Below are positions 1-8,842 of a stretch of DNA of 64,000 bases, in pieces; the first letter of the stretch is position 1, and every line of letters begins with the position of its first letter. Position numbers and translations under genes: made by a program. The notes beneath the pieces are model-generated. The model searched no databases and was not told the origin of the DNA. It saw only the letters and a list, made by a program, of their open reading frames with translations. Origin of the DNA: Campylobacter volucris (GTDB lineage Bacteria > Campylobacterota > Campylobacteria > Campylobacterales > Campylobacteraceae); the NCBI RefSeq assembly GCF_008011665.1, contig NZ_VOWJ01000028.1, positions 1 to 64,000 on the forward strand, given 5' to 3'.

Positions 1-30
1 TTAGTTTGAATTAGTTTGAATTAGTTTGGC
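1..30. repeat. Tandem decamer repeat at window edge
   Basis: Three adjacent 10-base units open the window: two identical copies of TTAGTTTGAA and a third matching in 8 of 10 positions. The array may extend beyond the left edge, so its true length is unknown. It lies in non-coding DNA ahead of a decayed nuclease gene. Confidence 0.7.
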
Positions 31-400
31 GGGTGAAAAATAAAAAAGCTTATAGATTATAGTTTTAGTTTTTTATTAGGATGTATGGTTTTTATATAGA
101 AATGATAAAGATTATAATTAAGGTATTTTTTGGATGGGTTGTTGGTTGTTTTATTTATTTAAAGATTTTTGTTTTTTTGGTTTGTGTTATTGAAAAAAAG
201 GGTTGTAGTAAAAAATTATCTAGTATTAGATTAAAAAATGTAAATTAGATAATTTATTTCATATATGATGTGAGATTATTGATGATTTTTATGATATGAA
301 AAAATTAGAAAATATTTATTATAATAAATTATGTTTTTTAAATTTGTAAGATAACTTTGAAGTGATGATTATAAAAGTGTAAAGTTGTGTAAGGTGAAGC
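31..400. other. Non-coding, G/T-rich stretch without a supported gene
   Basis: I see no recognisable gene here. One short open frame (81-248, forward, about 55 codons, hydrophobic centre) has its ATG directly after AGG with no usable spacing for a ribosome site, so I do not call it. The forward strand is unusually rich in G and T compared with the coding regions that follow, as expected of decayed or intergenic DNA. Confidence 0.4.
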
Positions 401-1812
401 ATGGAAAAATTTATTGAAAGACTACTTAAAGAAGTGTTAAATTTGAACAAGATGTAGATAATGGTTTGAGCAATATAAATATATTTAAAGCTTTGGGTGT
501 TGAGGAGAGAGAAAATTATCATTCTAAATTTATAGCTTATTTGATTGATATAGACAAAGGGCATTATCAAAAAATTTTTGCAAAAATATTTTTAGAAAAA
601 CTTGGTAAAAGTTTAAAAAATACTGATTTTGAAAATTTAAATATAGAAGATATAAAAGGTATAGAAACAGAAGCTTGTATTAAAGATAATAGAAGAATAG
701 ATATTTTAATAATATTAAATGATAAAAGATACATCATAATAGAAAATAAAATTTATGCAAAAGATCAAAAAAATCAATTGAAAGATTATATTAATTTTAT
801 AAGAAAGAGTATTAAAAATATAGAAGATTGTTATAAAAATATATTGACTATATATTTACATCAAGATGAGTGTGCTAGCCCTAGTGATTATAGTTTAGGA
901 AATTTTATTATAACAGAAAATTGGATTAAAGACAAAAATAAAAACAATATTAGTCATTATTTTAAGATGGACTATATGTGGATTAAAGAATGGATTTGTG
1001 AATGTATAAAAATATATGAAGAAAAATTAATCAAAAGTTAAAATTTCACGCTAGATATACAAAATATTATTTTTACTCTTAATCAATATAAAAATATTTT
1101 ACAATGGTATATAACAAATGAGTATATTCAAAGAGACGATGTATTAGAATTTATTTTTAAAAAAGATACAAAAACAAAAATACAAAATTTAAACAATGCT
1201 CTGATTTTATATAGATACAATAAAAATAAATCAGAGCTTAAAAATTTAAACGAACAAGATTATAAAAAAGCCAAAAGCATCATCCAGCATAAATGGAATA
1301 GTATTTGTGAATACATAATAGAAGAATTTTTTGACAATTTAAAACATATAGAAATTAAAATAGGTAATATAATCTTTATTGGTAATAAATTAGAAGAAAA
1401 TCGCGTCAATCACGGCGTATTTGCATTTTATCCTAAATTTTACAAAGATGAAAGTTTGTATCCTTGTATATATTTGTATTTTAAAAAAAGTTATTATGAT
1501 ACTTTTGGACTAACATTTGAAATATCAAACGATAATGATGAAGATGTAGAAAATGAAAAATATAAAGAATGTTTAAAATCATTCAAAGATACCAAAGAAG
1601 AAAATATCAGAAAGTATCAAAACCATTATTATTGTGATAAATTGATAAATAATGAAAAATTAGAAGGAGAATATGCTTTTATTTATTGGTTGATTGAAAA
1701 TCAAAATTCTACAAAAGATTTTATTAAAATTTTAAATGATTTTTTTAATAAAAGCCCTATACAACAAGTGTATACAGATATTAATAAAATATTAAATTCT
1801 AAAAATATATAG
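401..1812 (+). pseudogene. Decayed PD-(D/E)XK nuclease family gene (PDDEXK_4-like)
   Basis: I read this as one broken gene rather than two small ones. From a TTG at 466 the frame encodes 191 residues with the family's N-terminal feature (NIF.ALG...YHSKF.AYLID) and a plausible nuclease core: D79 in RRIDI, then E94-N-K96 followed by Q and a conserved Lys. A TAA at 1039-1041 stops it, but the same frame then stays open to 1812, giving about 450 codons, a sensible family length. A second lesion is likely near the start. An ATG at 401 has an AAGG site upstream and encodes MEKFIERLLKE in another frame before stopping at 455-457, while the nuclease frame is open from 430. Expected role if intact: DNA cleavage, probably in phage defence. 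Family identity rests on motif recognition only. Confidence 0.7.
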
Positions 1813-1836
1813 TTTTTATATAAAAGCAAATTTTAG

Positions 1837-1842
1837 TAAAAT
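1837..1842 (+). promoter_or_regulatory. -10 element for the restriction-modification gene
   Basis: TAAAAT, preceded by a T-rich stretch with no clear -35, as is usual for Campylobacter sigma-70 promoters. It lies about 30 bases before the ATG at 1872, with an AAAGG ribosome site at 1861-1865. Confidence 0.5.
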
Positions 1843-1871
1843 ACAAATTATTTTTTTATAAAAGGTTAATT

Positions 1872-4800
1872 ATGTATCTTGCTTTGCTTAGTGAAAAAGA
1901 TTTTTTAAATCCATATTATCGTAAAAAACAAATCACACAAAACGAATTTGATCATTTTAATAAAGCTTTATCAAAATATCTTTTAAAACTCGAACAAGCA
2001 CACGAACAAAATGAAGATTATTTAGTGGCAAATGCGTTGAGTCCATTTTTAGCAAGTTTAAATTTCAAAACACACATAAAGACTAAACAAAAAGGTAAAA
2101 GTGAGATAGATTTATCTATAACAAAAGATGAGCTAAGCACAGATTTAGAAGTTTTAATAGAAGCTAAAAAGATAAATTCAAAAGAATTTATCTCTCAAAC
2201 TAAGCCAAATGCAAAAGCTTTGCATGAAAGTATTTTGTATTATTTTAGAAATAGAGAGCATAGCTTTTCTTTAAAATTTATCATCATTACGGATTTTTAT
2301 AAATTTTATGTATTTAGATCCAGGGATTTTGAAGAGCTTTTTTACAAAAATGCTAAATTTAAAAAACTTTTTGAAAATTTTAATAATGAAAATTCACTTT
2401 TTAAAGGCAATACAGATGAATTTTATAAAGAAGCAGCTAAGATTATAGAAGCTTCTAATGACACTTTAAAAGGCTTTTTTATAGATTTGACACCATTTAA
2501 AGATAAACAAAATTCAAATTTTAAAAATCTTTCAAGTATTTTTAAAATTTTTAACAAAGATTTTTTATTAAATGAATTTAGCCCAAATGATGCAAATTCA
2601 TTAAACAATGCATTTTACAAAGAGCTTTTATATATCTTAGGACTTTGTGAGCAAAACTCAAAGGCTATCATCACTCAAAGCGAACAAAGCAAACAAGGCC
2701 AAGGCACGCTTTATTATGCTATAGAAAGCAAATTAGAAGATAAAAATTTTGAAACTATACTAAAGTTCATCATACTTTGGCTAAATAGAATTTTATTTTT
2801 AAAACTCATAGAATCAAATCTTATAAGATTTAACAACGATAAAAATTTAAAATTTTTAAATTATGAAAAAATTCCAAATTTCACCGCACTTTCTCATCTT
2901 TTCTTTGATATCCTAGCCAAAGAAAAGCAAAAAAGAAGCGAAGGTAAATTTAGCTATTTGCCTTATTTAAATTCTTCTTTATTTGAAAAACAAGATATAG
3001 AAAAATCACTCCTTTCTATAAATGCCCTAGATGATGATAGCACCTTAGAGTATTTTCCGCATACGCAGTTAAAAGATGAAAATGGCAAAAGCAAAAAAGG
3101 TAAAGTTTTATTATTAGAATATTTGTTTGAATTTTTAGATAGTTTTGATTTTGGAAGCGATGAGCAAAGCGAAGAACTTATAAAGCAAAAAGAGCTTATA
3201 AACTCAAGTGTTTTAGGAAATGTCTTTGAAAAACTAAATGGCTATAAAGAAGGTTCTTTTTATACTCCAAGTTTTATCACTTCTTATATGTGTAAAGAAA
3301 GTATTAGTAAAGTAGTGCTTGATAAATTTAATGCCAAATTTAAGTTAAATTCTACAAATTTAAATGAGTTGAAAAAAGATCTAAGGGATTTTAGAATTTC
3401 CAAAGAAGAAAAACTTGATTTGCTAAATTCCATACGCATTTGCGATCCGGCCGTAGGAAGCGGGCATTTTTTGGTTTCGGCTTTAAATTGTTTGCTTATG
3501 GTGTATTATGAGTTGAATTTATTTGAGCAAGATTTTTACCTTAGTATAGAAAATGATGAAATTTTAGTGCAAAATGAAAAAGGCGAATTTATAGAGTATA
3601 AACGCCCAAGCTTTGAAAAAGACAAAGCCCACCAAATTCAAAAAGAGCTTTTTGAGTGCAAAAAACTCATCATAGAAAACAATCTCTTTGGAGTGGATAT
3701 AAATTCAAATTCATGCGAGATCACTAAGCTTCGTCTTTGGATAGAGCTTTTAAAGCATAGCTATTATCAAAGTTTTGAAAACGAGTATTATCACGATCTA
3801 AAAACCTTACCAAACATCGATATAAACATAAAATGTGGAAATTCACTCATAAGCTATTTTGATATAAACAAAAGCCTTACTCATTATCCAAACATAAAAG
3901 AGCGTATGGACAAATACAAACGCATAGTCAAAGACTACAAAGACGGCTTTTATACCGACAAAACTATGATAAGCAAAGAAATACAAAATCTCAAAACTTC
4001 TTTTAAAAATTTTTGCTTAAAAGACAAATTTGCAAAAGAGATCAAAGCCTTTACAAACGATGCAAATGAGTATTCTAAAAAATATGGCGATTTTTTAATA
4101 AATTCTTATGATGATGAGAATTTTAAAAGCTTTTTTTCGAAAAATATGTTTGAATTTGACTTTGATGAGAGCAAAGCCAAAAAAGAATTTACAAAATTAA
4201 CAAAGCTTTATGAGAGCATTTTTGACTTAGAAAGTTCTCATCCTTTTGAGTGGCGTTTTGAATTTCCTGAAGTGCTAGATGAAAGTGGAAATTTCAAAGG
4301 TTTTGATCTCATCATCGGCAATCCACCTTATATAAAAGAAAACGACAATAAAGAAGTTTTTACAAATACAAAAAATTTAAGAACATATCAAGGTAAAATG
4401 GATATTTGGTATCATTTTGTAGGGCGTGGATTTGATGTTTTAAAGGAAAATGCAAATTTATCTTTTATAGCTACAAATAATTGGATAACAAATCAAGGTG
4501 CTAAAAAATTACGCAATATAATTTTAGAAGAATCACAAATTTTAAATCTTATTGATTTTAGCTCTTTTATGGTTTTTGATTCTGCTAGCATACAAACTAT
4601 GATAATGGAATTTAAAAAGACTAAACCACCTAAAAACTATAATTTTCATTTTGCAAAAATTATAACCCAAACTCCAGATTATGAAGATGCTATAGCTCTT
4701 TTAAATAATGAAAATTCTCAAAACAATGAAATACTCGATATAAATTTCACCCCAAAAAATTTCATAGATAAGACTTTAAATTTTGTAAAAAGTGATTATG

Positions 4801-5591
4801 ATGGATTGTTTGAAAAAATTCAAAAATATGGAAAATTTTATCTTGATGAAAAAGAAGTGGCACAAGGGATAGTTCCAGCTATAGATGAGGCTTTTATTAT
4901 AAAAGACAAAGATATTTTTTCTGAAAAGGAGCAATGTTTTATAAAAGAATATTATACGGGATTGAGTGGAAAATTTTATTCTGATTTTACTGATAAATAT
5001 TTAATTTATTTATCTAAAAAAAATTACTCTGGAAATTTAGATGATTTGCCTAATTTAAAACAACATTTTAAAAAATATAAAGAAATATTGAAAGAATCTA
5101 AAATTAAATATAAAACTCCAAACAAACCATATTTTTATTTACATAGGGAACGAGAAGAAAAATTTTTTAAAAAAGGTGAAAAAATTATTTCACAAGTTAG
5201 GTGTATAGAGCCTATTTTTGCATATTCTAATGAAAATTTTTATGGTTCTAGGGCATTATTTTTTATTCAGACCTATAGAATTAATTTGAAATATTTAACA
5301 GGACTTTTAAATTCTAAACTTATAGCATTTTGGCTTAAACATAAAGGAAAAATACAAGGAAATCTATTTAAAATTGATAAAGAGCCTTTGCTAAATATTC
5401 CTATAGTAGATATAAATTCCAAAAATGAAAAATTAGTAAATGAGCTAGCAAGTTTAGTCGATGAAATTTTAAAAGCCAAAGAGCAAAATAAAAACGCAAA
5501 CACCCAAGAACAAGAAAACAAAATAAACTCTATAGTTTATAAACTTTACAACCTAACCGAAGAAGAAATAAAAATCATTGAAGGAAAGTGA
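1872..5591 (+). CDS. Type IIG restriction-modification enzyme (fused nuclease-methyltransferase)
   Basis: This 1239-residue protein should both methylate and cut DNA at one target. The N-terminal part holds a PD-(D/E)XK-type nuclease motif, D80 followed by E97-A-K99. The middle carries the adenine-N6 methyltransferase motifs: the S-adenosylmethionine site DPAVGSGHF near residue 524 and the catalytic NPPY at 817-820. The C-terminal 350 or so residues would be the target-recognition domain, ending in a charged helix. The architecture matches Eco57I-type enzymes and the C. jejuni Cj0031 family. I see no poly-G tract, so the phase variation common in these genes is not visible. By eye the 4430-5390 stretch is more AT-rich than 2640-4270, which could reflect exchange of the recognition domain. 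The next gene starts within its stop codon. Confidence 0.9.
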   Translation: MYLALLSEKDFLNPYYRKKQITQNEFDHFNKALSKYLLKLEQAHEQNEDYLVANALSPFLASLNFKTHIKTKQKGKSEIDLSITKDELSTDLEVLIEAKKINSKEFISQTKPNAKALHESILYYFRNREHSFSLKFIIITDFYKFYVFRSRDFEELFYKNAKFKKLFENFNNENSLFKGNTDEFYKEAAKIIEASNDTLKGFFIDLTPFKDKQNSNFKNLSSIFKIFNKDFLLNEFSPNDANSLNNAFYKELLYILGLCEQNSKAIITQSEQSKQGQGTLYYAIESKLEDKNFETILKFIILWLNRILFLKLIESNLIRFNNDKNLKFLNYEKIPNFTALSHLFFDILAKEKQKRSEGKFSYLPYLNSSLFEKQDIEKSLLSINALDDDSTLEYFPHTQLKDENGKSKKGKVLLLEYLFEFLDSFDFGSDEQSEELIKQKELINSSVLGNVFEKLNGYKEGSFYTPSFITSYMCKESISKVVLDKFNAKFKLNSTNLNELKKDLRDFRISKEEKLDLLNSIRICDPAVGSGHFLVSALNCLLMVYYELNLFEQDFYLSIENDEILVQNEKGEFIEYKRPSFEKDKAHQIQKELFECKKLIIENNLFGVDINSNSCEITKLRLWIELLKHSYYQSFENEYYHDLKTLPNIDINIKCGNSLISYFDINKSLTHYPNIKERMDKYKRIVKDYKDGFYTDKTMISKEIQNLKTSFKNFCLKDKFAKEIKAFTNDANEYSKKYGDFLINSYDDENFKSFFSKNMFEFDFDESKAKKEFTKLTKLYESIFDLESSHPFEWRFEFPEVLDESGNFKGFDLIIGNPPYIKENDNKEVFTNTKNLRTYQGKMDIWYHFVGRGFDVLKENANLSFIATNNWITNQGAKKLRNIILEESQILNLIDFSSFMVFDSASIQTMIMEFKKTKPPKNYNFHFAKIITQTPDYEDAIALLNNENSQNNEILDINFTPKNFIDKTLNFVKSDYDGLFEKIQKYGKFYLDEKEVAQGIVPAIDEAFIIKDKDIFSEKEQCFIKEYYTGLSGKFYSDFTDKYLIYLSKKNYSGNLDDLPNLKQHFKKYKEILKESKIKYKTPNKPYFYLHREREEKFFKKGEKIISQVRCIEPIFAYSNENFYGSRALFFIQTYRINLKYLTGLLNSKLIAFWLKHKGKIQGNLFKIDKEPLLNIPIVDINSKNEKLVNELASLVDEILKAKEQNKNANTQEQENKINSIVYKLYNLTEEEIKIIEGK

Positions 5592-7384
5592 TGGATTTAG
5601 TAAGTAGTTTTTTATCTAAAAAAAATATCAATAATGAAGAAGATATAAAATTTGAAAATTATATAAAAGGTGAAGCAAAGTTAAATAGTGAAAAACAATA
5701 TATTATAGAAGGTATTTGTTATTTTGATGGAAATAAAGATAATTTTAAGCGACACTATAATGCCAATAACAATTTAAAAATATCTTTAAAAGATATGATT
5801 TTTAAAGAGAATTTAGCTTTTGATAATGTTGAACGACTAGATTTAACAATTGAAGATAATGTCGAAATTGATATGTTGCATATTAATAATTGTAATGAAT
5901 TAACTTTAAAATTTAATGGGAAAGTTAAAGTTATAAATAAAATTAGCATTAATGGATGTAAAAAAATTAAACAAATATCTATCAATAATCATATAGATGG
6001 AAATATTGAATTTCAAAAGTGTGAATTCGATGAATTTAATTTATGTGATTATGCAAAACCTACTATTTATGGAAATTTTATATTTGCTTTTTGCAATATT
6101 AAAAAAGTAGCTGATTTTATGAATTTTGATTTTAAAAATAGAGTCAGTTTTAAAATGTCTAAATTTAAAGATAATGTTTATTTTAACAACTCTCATTTTA
6201 AAGATTATGTTGATTTTCACGAGTGTGAATTTGAAAAGACAGCTTGTTTTTATGGGGTTACATTTGATAAAGCTCCGAATTTTTCTCAAGTTATTTTCAA
6301 AGGAAATTTAAATGCTGTAAATACAAATCTAAATTTTACTTTTAAAAATTTAGAAAACAAAATTACGCAAGAGTGTGAAGATTTTAATAAAGGCAAAAAC
6401 GAGCAAGATAAAAAATCTTTAGACAAATTTGCAAATGATTTTAGAGATTCTTTTAGGACTTTTAAAAGTGCTTTGATAAAAGATAATAATGCTTTAGATG
6501 CTTCAAATTTTCATAAATATGAACTTTATTGCAAAGAGATAGAGTTAAAACAAAATTGGTATAAAAAAGGTATAGAACCACAAAATCAGCAAGATTTAGA
6601 AAAAAATACTTGGAGAGTTAAGGAACTTTCGGATTTTTTACTTTTAGGATTTTACAGAAAACTTTGCGATCATCATACTGATTTTTTAAGAGTTTTTAAT
6701 AATTTTGTATTATTGATAGCTTTATATGCTTTATTTGTTTTTGGTTTTACTTGGCTTCATTATGATAAACTTGAAGATACAAGAGCTATTTTAACTTTAT
6801 ATGGCTTTTTAGATAATTTTAAATCGTGTATTGACGGTGTAATAGCTTTGTTTATGATTTTAGGATGTGTTTTTACATTGCATAAAATCGATAAAAATAA
6901 TTATTTTGAAATTAATTTTTGTAATTTTTTAAGATATACAAAAAATAAATTATTAAAAGGTTTTAAAATAGTAATATGTGATATACAGCTGTTATTAGAA
7001 AGTATGTTTTTTGCATTATTTTTTACTAGTGTATTTTATATTTTTCTTGGAGGATTTGCTGAAAAATTTTTAAATTTAGGTAATGATTTTAAATACTCTT
7101 TGTCCATAAATATTTTGTTTGTTAGTTTATATGTGTCTTTAATTTGCACCAAATCTTTAATTTGTAAACATATAATTATTATTATTTCTTATGCAATAGT
7201 TTTAATCACAATTATTAATAAACCTAGTATAATCCACCCTTTAATAGGAAAAATTATTGATGATGCTGAAAAACTTTATTATCCAAGTTTGATAGTGTTA
7301 AATATATTTTATACTATACTTATAGGTTTAATCCTTTTCTCACTCCAAAAAACCGCACGAAAAAATTCCATCGTGCCAAGTTAG
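5591..7384 (+). CDS. Pentapeptide-like repeat membrane protein coupled to the RM gene
   Basis: This 597-residue protein is of the kind found beside C. jejuni Cj0031 (Cj0033-like), with no known function. I start it at the ATG overlapping the upstream stop (TGATG), with AAGGA 5 bases ahead; a GTG one codon earlier is possible. Residues about 180-240 contain F-x4-V-x-F-type repeats spaced about 10-11 residues apart, which suggests a pentapeptide-like beta helix. A charged helical linker follows, then about six membrane segments near 372-390, 416-432, 470-488, 503-521, 527-543 and 567-586. The start-stop overlap means it is made together with the restriction enzyme, so a linked defence role or a membrane effector role is possible, but this is inference. 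The last codons are duplicated downstream at 8655-8678. Confidence 0.75.
   Translation: MDLVSSFLSKKNINNEEDIKFENYIKGEAKLNSEKQYIIEGICYFDGNKDNFKRHYNANNNLKISLKDMIFKENLAFDNVERLDLTIEDNVEIDMLHINNCNELTLKFNGKVKVINKISINGCKKIKQISINNHIDGNIEFQKCEFDEFNLCDYAKPTIYGNFIFAFCNIKKVADFMNFDFKNRVSFKMSKFKDNVYFNNSHFKDYVDFHECEFEKTACFYGVTFDKAPNFSQVIFKGNLNAVNTNLNFTFKNLENKITQECEDFNKGKNEQDKKSLDKFANDFRDSFRTFKSALIKDNNALDASNFHKYELYCKEIELKQNWYKKGIEPQNQQDLEKNTWRVKELSDFLLLGFYRKLCDHHTDFLRVFNNFVLLIALYALFVFGFTWLHYDKLEDTRAILTLYGFLDNFKSCIDGVIALFMILGCVFTLHKIDKNNYFEINFCNFLRYTKNKLLKGFKIVICDIQLLLESMFFALFFTSVFYIFLGGFAEKFLNLGNDFKYSLSINILFVSLYVSLICTKSLICKHIIIIISYAIVLITIINKPSIIHPLIGKIIDDAEKLYYPSLIVLNIFYTILIGLILFSLQKTARKNSIVPS
7361..7380 (+). 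repeat. Direct repeat, left copy (end of membrane protein gene)
   Basis: This 20-base sequence, AAAAATTCCATCGTGCCAAG, recurs with one mismatch at 8655-8674. Here it encodes the final residues KNSIVPS of the membrane protein gene. Together with the right copy it brackets the two-gene Panacea module. Confidence 0.9.
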
Positions 7385-7453
7385 AAAATATAAAAATGGA
7401 AAAACAATAATTCAAGATGAAATAAAACAATAATAGGTGTTTAAATTTATATA

Positions 7454-7462
7454 TGTTATACT
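7454..7462 (+). promoter_or_regulatory. Extended -10 promoter of the Panacea module
   Basis: TGTTATACT, an extended -10 (TGn plus TATACT), lies 62 bases before the ATG of the antitoxin-type gene. It gives the inserted module its own promoter, independent of the restriction-modification operon. Confidence 0.55.
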
Positions 7463-7524
7463 TTAAACAATTGATTAGGATTTATATGTCGATATGATTA
7501 ATAAAACAAACTAAAGGAGTAACA

Positions 7525-7953
7525 ATGGTTAATGCTTTAGATTTAGCAAAATATATTCTTTATAAATCAGATAAAGATTTGAGTAATTTAGAACTACAAA
7601 AAACTTTATATTTTACAGAACTTGATTATATTAAAAAATTTGATAAACATCTTATTAATGATGATTTTGAAGCTTGGAAGTATGGTCCTGTTGCTAGAGA
7701 TGTTTATTGCGAATATAGAAATTATGGGGCTAATTCTATAGATAAACCTAACGATGAAATTCAATTAAATCTTGATAATGATGAATTGGAAATAATTAAT
7801 ACTTCGATTAAAAAATGCAATAAACAATCTTATTGGATTCTTGTTGAAAAAAGTCATAGAAAAGGTGGAGCGTGGGAGCAGAGTTTTAAAGAAAATAAAA
7901 AGGAAGTTATCAATAAGGAATTAATAAAACAAGAAGCCAAAAATGAGTTTTAA
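7525..7953 (+). CDS. Panacea (DUF4065/SocA-like) domain protein, probable antitoxin
   Basis: This 142-residue soluble protein carries the hallmarks of the Panacea domain: an N-terminal helix AKYIL, then LQKTLYF at about residues 24-30, then FEAWKYGPVARDVY near 48-61. Proteins with this domain act as antitoxins that neutralise very different partner toxins encoded next door, and phage proteins of the GepA type share the fold. The ATG has a good AAAGGAG ribosome site. The gene is first in a two-gene unit and overlaps the next gene by 11 bases, the layout of a toxin-antitoxin pair with the antitoxin first. The antitoxin role is inferred from family and context. Confidence 0.82.
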   Translation: MVNALDLAKYILYKSDKDLSNLELQKTLYFTELDYIKKFDKHLINDDFEAWKYGPVARDVYCEYRNYGANSIDKPNDEIQLNLDNDELEIINTSIKKCNKQSYWILVEKSHRKGGAWEQSFKENKKEVINKELIKQEAKNEF

Positions 7954-8656
7954 AAAAGAACACAAGGAGCTAAAAGTAATTATAGAAAAAATATATAATG
8001 AGCAAAGCTTAGAAAGTAGTTGTGATGACATTGTAGAAAAGTTAATCACAATTTATAAAACAGAATATAAGCATAAGTATTCAGAGCTTACGACGATAAT
8101 ATTAAATATTACAAAAAGCGATAGAGAACAAGATTTGATGACATTAGCTCAAAATGTTAGAATGCTTGAAGAAAAATTAGATAACAAAACTTGCGATGAG
8201 TGTATTAAAGAAAAAATTAAAGATTTTTATGATCATATTAATTTGGAGTGTGTCAGGTTACAAGATTCTGATGGTAAAATAAAAAAGATAAAAGATGAAT
8301 ATAATGAGCTTTATAAAAATTACAATAATATAAAAGATAACCTTAGTAAGCAACAAACTCAATATATTACTATTTTAGGTATTTTTGCTTCTATTGTTTT
8401 GACTTTTGTTAGCGGTTTGGTTTTTTCAACTTCTGTATTATCAAATATAGATAAAGTAAGTATTTTTAGATTAATTTTTACTATGGCTTTTATAGCTTTT
8501 TTTGTAGGAAATATTCTTTACTCTTTGTTTGCTTTTCTTTTAAAAATTTCTTCAATATATAGTTATAAAAGTAATATTTACATTTATATTTTTAATTTAA
8601 TTATATTTTTAATTATGCTTATTGATTTTTGTTTTTATTTGTATTGTTTTTATTAA
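7943..8656 (+). CDS. Coiled-coil membrane protein, candidate toxin of the Panacea pair
   Basis: I do not recognise this 237-residue protein by family. Residues 1-140 are charged and helical with coiled-coil character, and a C-D-E-C pair lies near residue 85. The C-terminal 95 residues contain three strongly hydrophobic segments at about 142-164, 175-198 and 213-235, and the protein ends inside the last one. The 11-base overlap with the Panacea gene implies translational coupling. Membrane-embedded toxins are one of the toxin types that Panacea antitoxins are known to control, so a membrane-disrupting toxin is the best guess. A sensor or effector in an abortive-infection system is an alternative. 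Confidence 0.6.
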   Translation: MSFKKEHKELKVIIEKIYNEQSLESSCDDIVEKLITIYKTEYKHKYSELTTIILNITKSDREQDLMTLAQNVRMLEEKLDNKTCDECIKEKIKDFYDHINLECVRLQDSDGKIKKIKDEYNELYKNYNNIKDNLSKQQTQYITILGIFASIVLTFVSGLVFSTSVLSNIDKVSIFRLIFTMAFIAFFVGNILYSLFAFLLKISSIYSYKSNIYIYIFNLIIFLIMLIDFCFYLYCFY

Positions 8657-8674
8657 AAATTCCATAGTGCCAAG
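8655..8674 (+). repeat. Direct repeat, right copy
   Basis: Matches 7361-7380 in 19 of 20 bases. Read in the matching frame it encodes KNSIVPS followed by a stop codon, the same ending as the membrane protein gene 1.3 kb upstream, although no gene leads into it. It runs straight into a terminator hairpin, so it looks like the original 3' end of that gene. Confidence 0.9.
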
Positions 8675-8705
8675 CTAATTTTTATAATTAGCTTGTTTCT
8701 TTTTA
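8671..8705 (+). terminator. Rho-independent terminator after the accessory region
   Basis: A perfect 10-bp stem, CAAGCTAATT pairing with AATTAGCTTG, has a 5-base loop and is followed by a T-rich run. It ends transcription of the Panacea module and, before insertion of that module, probably ended the restriction-modification operon. Confidence 0.8.
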
Positions 8706-8800
8706 TCGCTATAAATTTAAATTAGCTTTTGCAAATGTTACTCTTATACTCATATATTATTAAATCTTTTCCCATGAAAAACACTTAAAAACCAAATATT

Positions 8801-8809
8801 TGTTAAGAT
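8801..8809 (+). promoter_or_regulatory. Extended -10 promoter of the lactate operon
   Basis: TGTTAAGAT, a TGn-extended -10, lies 34 bases before the lctP start. A good AAAGGA ribosome site follows at about 8833-8838. No obvious operator is visible. Confidence 0.45.
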
Positions 8810-8842
8810 GAATTCAAATTACTTAAATTTGAAAGGAAAAGT

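Noticed and set aside
81-248. Short open frame of about 55 codons with hydrophobic middle.
   Set aside because: AGG directly touches the ATG, leaving no spacing for a ribosome site, and there is no similarity that I recognise.
319-570. Reverse-strand open frame over the nuclease pseudogene start.
   Set aside because: It overlaps a better-supported forward gene with family motifs and has low-complexity composition.
1456-1812. Separate 118-codon gene starting at TTG.
   Set aside because: The frame is continuous with the upstream nuclease frame through to the stop at 1039-1041, and there is no ribosome site at 1456. It is the 3' part of the broken gene.
6041-6311. Open frames on both strands inside the membrane protein gene.
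   Set aside because: They are by-products of the repeat structure of the real gene and lack ribosome sites.
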